From an uncultured Eubacteriales bacterium (lineage in GTDB: Bacteria; Bacillota_A; Clostridia; Lachnospirales; Lachnospiraceae): a DNA stretch of 9,116 nt. The stretch spans positions 1 to 9,116 of the forward strand of contig ONVT01000199.1 in NCBI GenBank assembly GCA_900321365.1, given 5' to 3'. Of this stretch, positions 7,122-9,116 are shown piece by piece; positions within the stretch are counted from its first letter, which is position 1, and each line of letters starts with the position of its first letter. Position numbers and translations under genes: made by a program. The notes under the pieces are model-generated. The model searched no databases and was not told the origin of the DNA. It saw only the letters and a program-made list of their open reading frames with translations.

Positions 7122-7344
7122 GAAAATATTTCCACCTGTGCGGTTGCCATGCCTGACACCAATTCTATGCGATTCATCGCAATAGAATTGGTGTCAGGCA
7201 TGAGCAACCCGCCCTCCAAATGAGCAAAACGCAGACGCGACAGCGGCTGCAGGAGCGCGAAGCGCGGGTTTTGCGAATGCAGGTGGATGGGTTGGATCAC
7301 CTTTGGTGATCCAACCGCACAGGTGGAAATATTTTCCACCTGTG
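7122..7344. repeat. Nested palindromic element with 25-bp perfect inverted ends
   Basis: About 220 bp of the 420-bp gap between the symporter and the DUF6612-type gene are a stack of perfect inverted repeats. The outer arms 7122-7146 and 7312-7336 are 25-bp exact reverse complements. Inside are a long hairpin (7140-7212) and a perfect 12-bp hairpin, GGTTGGATCACC/GGTGATCCAACC (7290-7301 with 7305-7316, loop TTT). A second 12-bp hairpin, CACAGGTGGAAA/TTTCCACCTGTG (7318-7329 with 7333-7344, loop TAT), overlaps the right outer arm. A central GC-rich part is enclosed by GCAAAAC/GTTTTGC (7224-7230 with 7268-7274). There is no transposase. It may be a MITE-like or REP-like dispersed element, or a structured RNA; sequence alone does not decide. 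The remainder of 7009-7428 holds the candidate symporter promoter and the upstream gene's terminator. Confidence 0.8.
7140..7212. repeat. Long near-perfect hairpin inside the nested element
   Basis: Positions 7148-7168 and 7182-7202 are a 21-bp perfect inverted repeat (arm includes CCTGACACCAATTC). The stem continues inward with GCGAT/ATCGC (7169-7173 with 7176-7180) past a bulged base at 7181. It continues outward with GTTGC/GCAAC (7143-7147 with 7204-7208) and GCG/CGC (7140-7142 with 7210-7212). In total about 34 paired positions are interrupted only by single-base bulges. Confidence 0.85.
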
Positions 7345-7350
7345 TCGCAT

Positions 7351-7386
7351 AAAAAAGACTGCCGCGGCACGGGACGCGGCAGTCTT
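7351..7386 (-). terminator. Rho-independent terminator of the DUF6612-type gene
   Basis: AAGACTGCCGCG (7355-7366) pairs perfectly over 12 bp with CGCGGCAGTCTT (7375-7386) around an 8-base loop. On the minus strand it is followed by a run of six T residues. It lies about 43 bases after the stop codon at 7429. The plus-strand side has no T tract, so it is one-directional. Confidence 0.92.
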
Positions 7387-7399
7387 GTAATTCCGTCAG

Positions 7400-7421
7400 G
7401 CAGGCTCCGCATGAAGCCTGC
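7400..7421 (-). other. Small stem-loop between stop codon and terminator
   Basis: GCAGGCT/AGCCTGC (7400-7406 with 7415-7421) form a 7-bp stem with an 8-base loop in the 3' untranslated region. There is no T run after it, so it is not a terminator. It may protect the mRNA 3' end, but that is conjecture. Confidence 0.5.
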
Positions 7422-7428
7422 AGAATGA

Positions 7429-8451
7429 TTATTCCGTTTCTGCCATCGCTCCTGACATATCAGACAGGGACAGGGTGGTCTCAACCTCGGCCGCAAGAGC
7501 CTCCGCAGGGATCTCGATATCCGCCGGAACATCACTGAAGCTCACGCTGTAATTCAGCGCATTGGCCGTCACGCCAATCTGGGGCATCTCCTGGCTGCCA
7601 TCTCCGGAGAGCATCATGGAACCCAGCATCTGTCCGATCGTTGAGAAATCGCTTCCGGACATGTCTACAGACCCGTAAACCGGCGTAAAGGAATCCACGC
7701 TGCAGTCAGTCACCGCGTCTACGCGAAGACCGGAAAACAGCATCTGGAAGGCAGAAAGGGCAGACTCATCAATCCCTGCATTCGGAACCGCTCCGACCAC
7801 CTCGGACACAACACTGTACAGTGTATCACCGTCGATCGTCTGAGAAAGCTCATAGCAGTCAACACCGTTGACATTCACTGCATCCTCCTCAAGCGTCATG
7901 CCGGCTATCATCTGCTCCTGGAGGGACGAAAGATCTATCCCCATCTGTTCGCCCGCCGCGGAGGCATCTCCGCTCAGGGAAGCCTTCAGCGTCTGGGTAA
8001 GCTGCGCCAGATCCTCCGCCGGTATCTGAGCAGCATGCCATCCGGTATCCTCTCCTTCAGGTATACGGACATAGGCGATCCCGGTACCGTCTTCCTGGCC
8101 CATGACGTACATCTCCATCTCAATGCCGCCCGCCATGCCCATGGCCGAGGCGTCACCAGACGCGCTTCCGCTTAATGCCATCTGGAAGGGTTCCTCAATC
8201 AGAGTTACTGTATAGTTCATCGAGCCCGAAATCGGAAGTGACTGTGTCTCCCCTCCGGCCGAGATGTCTATGGTAACATCCGCAGTTCCCTGCACGTTGG
8301 CATTCAGTCCGCCCATTGAGGCAAGTGCCTCCTGCATATTCTTCTGGACATCCTCTGCCGTAAGAGATGAGTCGAATCCCGACAGAAGCAGGAAGGACAT
8401 GGATGCCGCAGCGGCAGAAGCAAGCAGTCTGTTTCTGAAACTCTTTTTCAT
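7429..8451 (-). CDS. Exported DUF6612-like protein lacking the lipobox cysteine
   Basis: A 340-residue exported protein. The ATG at 8451 is chosen because AAGGAG (8461-8466) lies nine bases upstream; a TTG two codons earlier is too close to it. Residues 1-25 are a signal sequence (MKKSFRNRLL, Ala-rich core, SFLLLSG). The rest, starting SSLTAEDVQKNMQEALASMG, has the look of DUF6612-type surface proteins of Firmicutes: a beta-rich, LolA-like sequence with Asp/Ser/Gly/Met-rich composition and repeated phrases on means of substrate-free 'TADVTIDISAGGE' and 'VNGVDCYELSQTIDGDTLY' type. Family members are usually lipoproteins, but here the position after LLLSG is Phe26, not Cys. Cys199 and Cys250 are the only cysteines and could form a disulfide. 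Function is unknown. It has its own promoter and terminator. Family assignment is from sequence style, with moderate certainty. Confidence 0.75.
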   Translation of the reverse strand: MKKSFRNRLLASAAAASMSFLLLSGFDSSLTAEDVQKNMQEALASMGGLNANVQGTADVTIDISAGGETQSLPISGSMNYTVTLIEEPFQMALSGSASGDASAMGMAGGIEMEMYVMGQEDGTGIAYVRIPEGEDTGWHAAQIPAEDLAQLTQTLKASLSGDASAAGEQMGIDLSSLQEQMIAGMTLEEDAVNVNGVDCYELSQTIDGDTLYSVVSEVVGAVPNAGIDESALSAFQMLFSGLRVDAVTDCSVDSFTPVYGSVDMSGSDFSTIGQMLGSMMLSGDGSQEMPQIGVTANALNYSVSFSDVPADIEIPAEALAAEVETTLSLSDMSGAMAETE

Positions 8452-8460
8452 AATCAAATT

Positions 8461-8466
8461 CTCCTT
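8461..8466 (-). promoter_or_regulatory. Ribosome binding site deciding the start of the DUF6612-like gene
   Basis: AAGGAG on the minus strand is nine bases before the ATG at 8451 and only three before the alternative TTG at 8457, favouring the ATG. Confidence 0.7.
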
Positions 8467-8524
8467 ACATAAAAAACCGGACTGTCATTAGGATCTGTCC
8501 TTATCGAAGCTCCCCGTGCTCTCG

Positions 8525-8553
8525 CAGATATCTTATCACAGGCATGAATTCAA
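8525..8553 (-). promoter_or_regulatory. Likely promoter of the DUF6612-like gene
   Basis: On the minus strand TTGAAT (8548-8553) and TATCTG (8525-8530) are separated by 17 bases. The start would lie near 8518, leaving a leader of about 67 bases. The -10 is imperfect, so confidence is moderate. Confidence 0.45.
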
Positions 8554-8594
8554 GTCGATCATTTCCTTCTGTAAATCATACGCCTGAACTGTAA

Positions 8595-8768
8595 CTATAG
8601 CAAACGACAAAGTTCTTTTTACTTTGTCGTTTGCTGCGCCGGATTCGCGACGCGAAGCTAGTCCTTTAGGGCGCCGCCGTCAGTTGGCATATTTCCTTTG
8701 CGAATCCGTGCGCATCCGGCCGGAGGCACTATAGTCAACGTCAAAAAATTTTGACGTTGACTATAAGT
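8595..8768. repeat. Palindromic element with a hairpin at each end
   Basis: The gap 8452-8891 holds no gene. Its middle carries three inverted repeats in order. The left end has AGCAAACGACAAAGT (8599-8613) pairing perfectly over 15 bp with 8621-8635. The centre has a GCGC plus CGGATTCGC stem (8636-8648) pairing with 8700-8713 past one bulged T and enclosing a 51-base GC-rich loop. The right end has TATAGTCAACGTCAAAA (8730-8746) pairing over 17 bp with 8749-8765. The two end hairpins resemble each other: 13 of 17 bases match from TATAG inward, so they act as imperfect terminal inverted repeats, each bordered by CTATA/TATAG. No transposase is present. A non-autonomous mobile element or a structured RNA are both possible. 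Confidence 0.72.
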
Positions 8769-8778
8769 CACACCTCAG

Positions 8779-8793
8779 CCGCCGGGACGGCGG
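8779..8793. other. Short GC-rich stem-loop
   Basis: CCGCCG/CGGCGG (8779-8784 with 8788-8793) with loop GGA. A neighbouring ACTGTT/AACAGT stem lies at 8797-8802 with 8809-8814. Neither has a T run. They lie between the rny stem-loop and the palindromic element and have no assignable role. Confidence 0.4.
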
Positions 8794-8822
8794 ATGACTG
8801 TTACCTGCAACAGTATTACAAG

Positions 8823-8852
8823 TACTGCCGAAGCGTATCCGCTCCGGCAGTA
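8823..8852 (-). terminator. Probable transcription terminator stem-loop after rny
   Basis: TACTGCCG (8823-8830) pairs with CGGCAGTA (8845-8852). Inside, AGCG/CGCT (8832-8835 with 8840-8843) continue the stem past one A-C mismatch around a TATC loop. It lies 39 bases after the rny stop. The stretch following it on the minus strand (ACTTGTAATACTG) is only weakly T-rich, so termination may be inefficient or the stem may simply protect the 3' end. Confidence 0.5.
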
Positions 8853-8891
8853 TCCGACATTCCATATTTAATTATTTGTTTTCAAACCGAT

Positions 8892-9116
8892 CTACTTCGC
8901 GTAATCAACAACTCTTGATTCCCGGATCAGGCTTACCTTGACCTGGCCCGGATATTCCAGTTCTGATTCGATCTGCCTGGCAACATCCCTCGCCAGGAAA
9001 GTCATGTCCGCATCGCTGATCTGTTCAGGAACGACCATTACACGAATCTCTCTGCCTGCCTGAATGGCAAATGACTTGTCAACTCCCTTGAAGGAATTGG
9101 CGATATCTTCTAATTG
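8892..9116 (-). CDS. rny: Ribonuclease Y, C-terminal end (5' part outside window)
   Basis: The last 74 codons and the TAG stop (8892-8894) of a gene entering from the right edge. The translation runs [20 protein letters not shown], then [20 protein letters not shown], then [20 protein letters not shown] and YAK at the end. This is the characteristic C-terminal domain of RNase Y, downstream of the HD catalytic domain. RNase Y is the membrane-anchored endoribonuclease that starts bulk mRNA decay in many Firmicutes. The N-terminal membrane helix, coiled coil, KH and HD domains lie outside the window, so catalytic residues cannot be checked. A stem-loop follows the stop. Confidence 0.93.
   Translation of the reverse strand, partial: QLEDIANSFKGVDKSFAIQAGREIRVMVVPEQISDADMTFLARDVARQIESELEYPGQVKVSLIRESRVVDYAK

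Noticed and set aside
7109..7339. 76-codon minus-strand frame with GTG start running through the nested palindromic element
   Set aside because: Its whole length is inverted-repeat sequence, there is no properly spaced ribosome binding site and no domain. If the element is multicopy, it may be annotated as a gene in other genomes, but nothing supports translation.
8471..8500. Terminator-like GGAC/GTCC stem followed by six T residues in the leader of the DUF6612-like gene
   Set aside because: The stem is only four pairs with a 14-base loop, too weak for an attenuator; no alternative antiterminator pairing was found.

Overview
The window looks like chromosome from an anaerobic, moderately GC-rich Gram-positive bacterium of the Clostridia, most likely a Lachnospiraceae-type gut organism. 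This is inferred from the gene families: RNase Y, an AgcS-type sodium:amino-acid symporter, a SigA-like factor, a secreted amidase with cell-wall-binding repeats, and secreted or membrane-anchored proteins of the DUF5722 and DUF6612 types. Strong AGGAG-type ribosome binding sites and TTGAAC/TATGAT-type promoters agree. Every convincing gene is on the minus strand, so the window is best read from right to left.

Right to left: (1) 8892-9116 is the 3' end of rny (RNase Y), followed by a stem-loop. (2) 8452-8891 is about 440 bp without a gene, holding a hairpin-ended palindromic element (8595-8768) and the promoter of the next gene. (3) 7429-8451 encodes a 340-residue exported protein of DUF6612 type whose expected lipobox cysteine is a phenylalanine; a strong terminator follows. 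(4) 7009-7428 is a second gene-poor stretch, dominated by an unusually dense nest of perfect inverted repeats (7122-7344). (5) 5590-7008 is an AgcS-family symporter with a strong terminator. (6) 4281-5417 is a sigma-70 factor with its own near-consensus promoter. It has all the primary-sigma regions, but dnaG is not beside it and its region 2 sequence is divergent. (7) 2433-4193 is a secreted DUF5722 glycoside-hydrolase-like protein. It is followed 5 bases later by a DUF362 protein with a cysteine-rich tail (1270-2427), an apparent translationally coupled pair. (8) 1-1157, cut by the window edge, is a secreted cell-wall amidase with choline/glucan-binding-type repeats and a strong promoter of its own.

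Functionally the left half is an envelope and secretion theme (amidase, putative glycosidase, DUF362 partner) placed downstream of a possible second vegetative-type sigma factor. No terminator was found between the sigma gene and the DUF5722 gene, so read-through is possible. The most unusual sequence is not coding: two different palindromic elements flank the DUF6612-type gene and look like dispersed mobile repeats or structured RNA elements. No tRNA, rRNA, CRISPR array, phage gene or transposase gene was seen.
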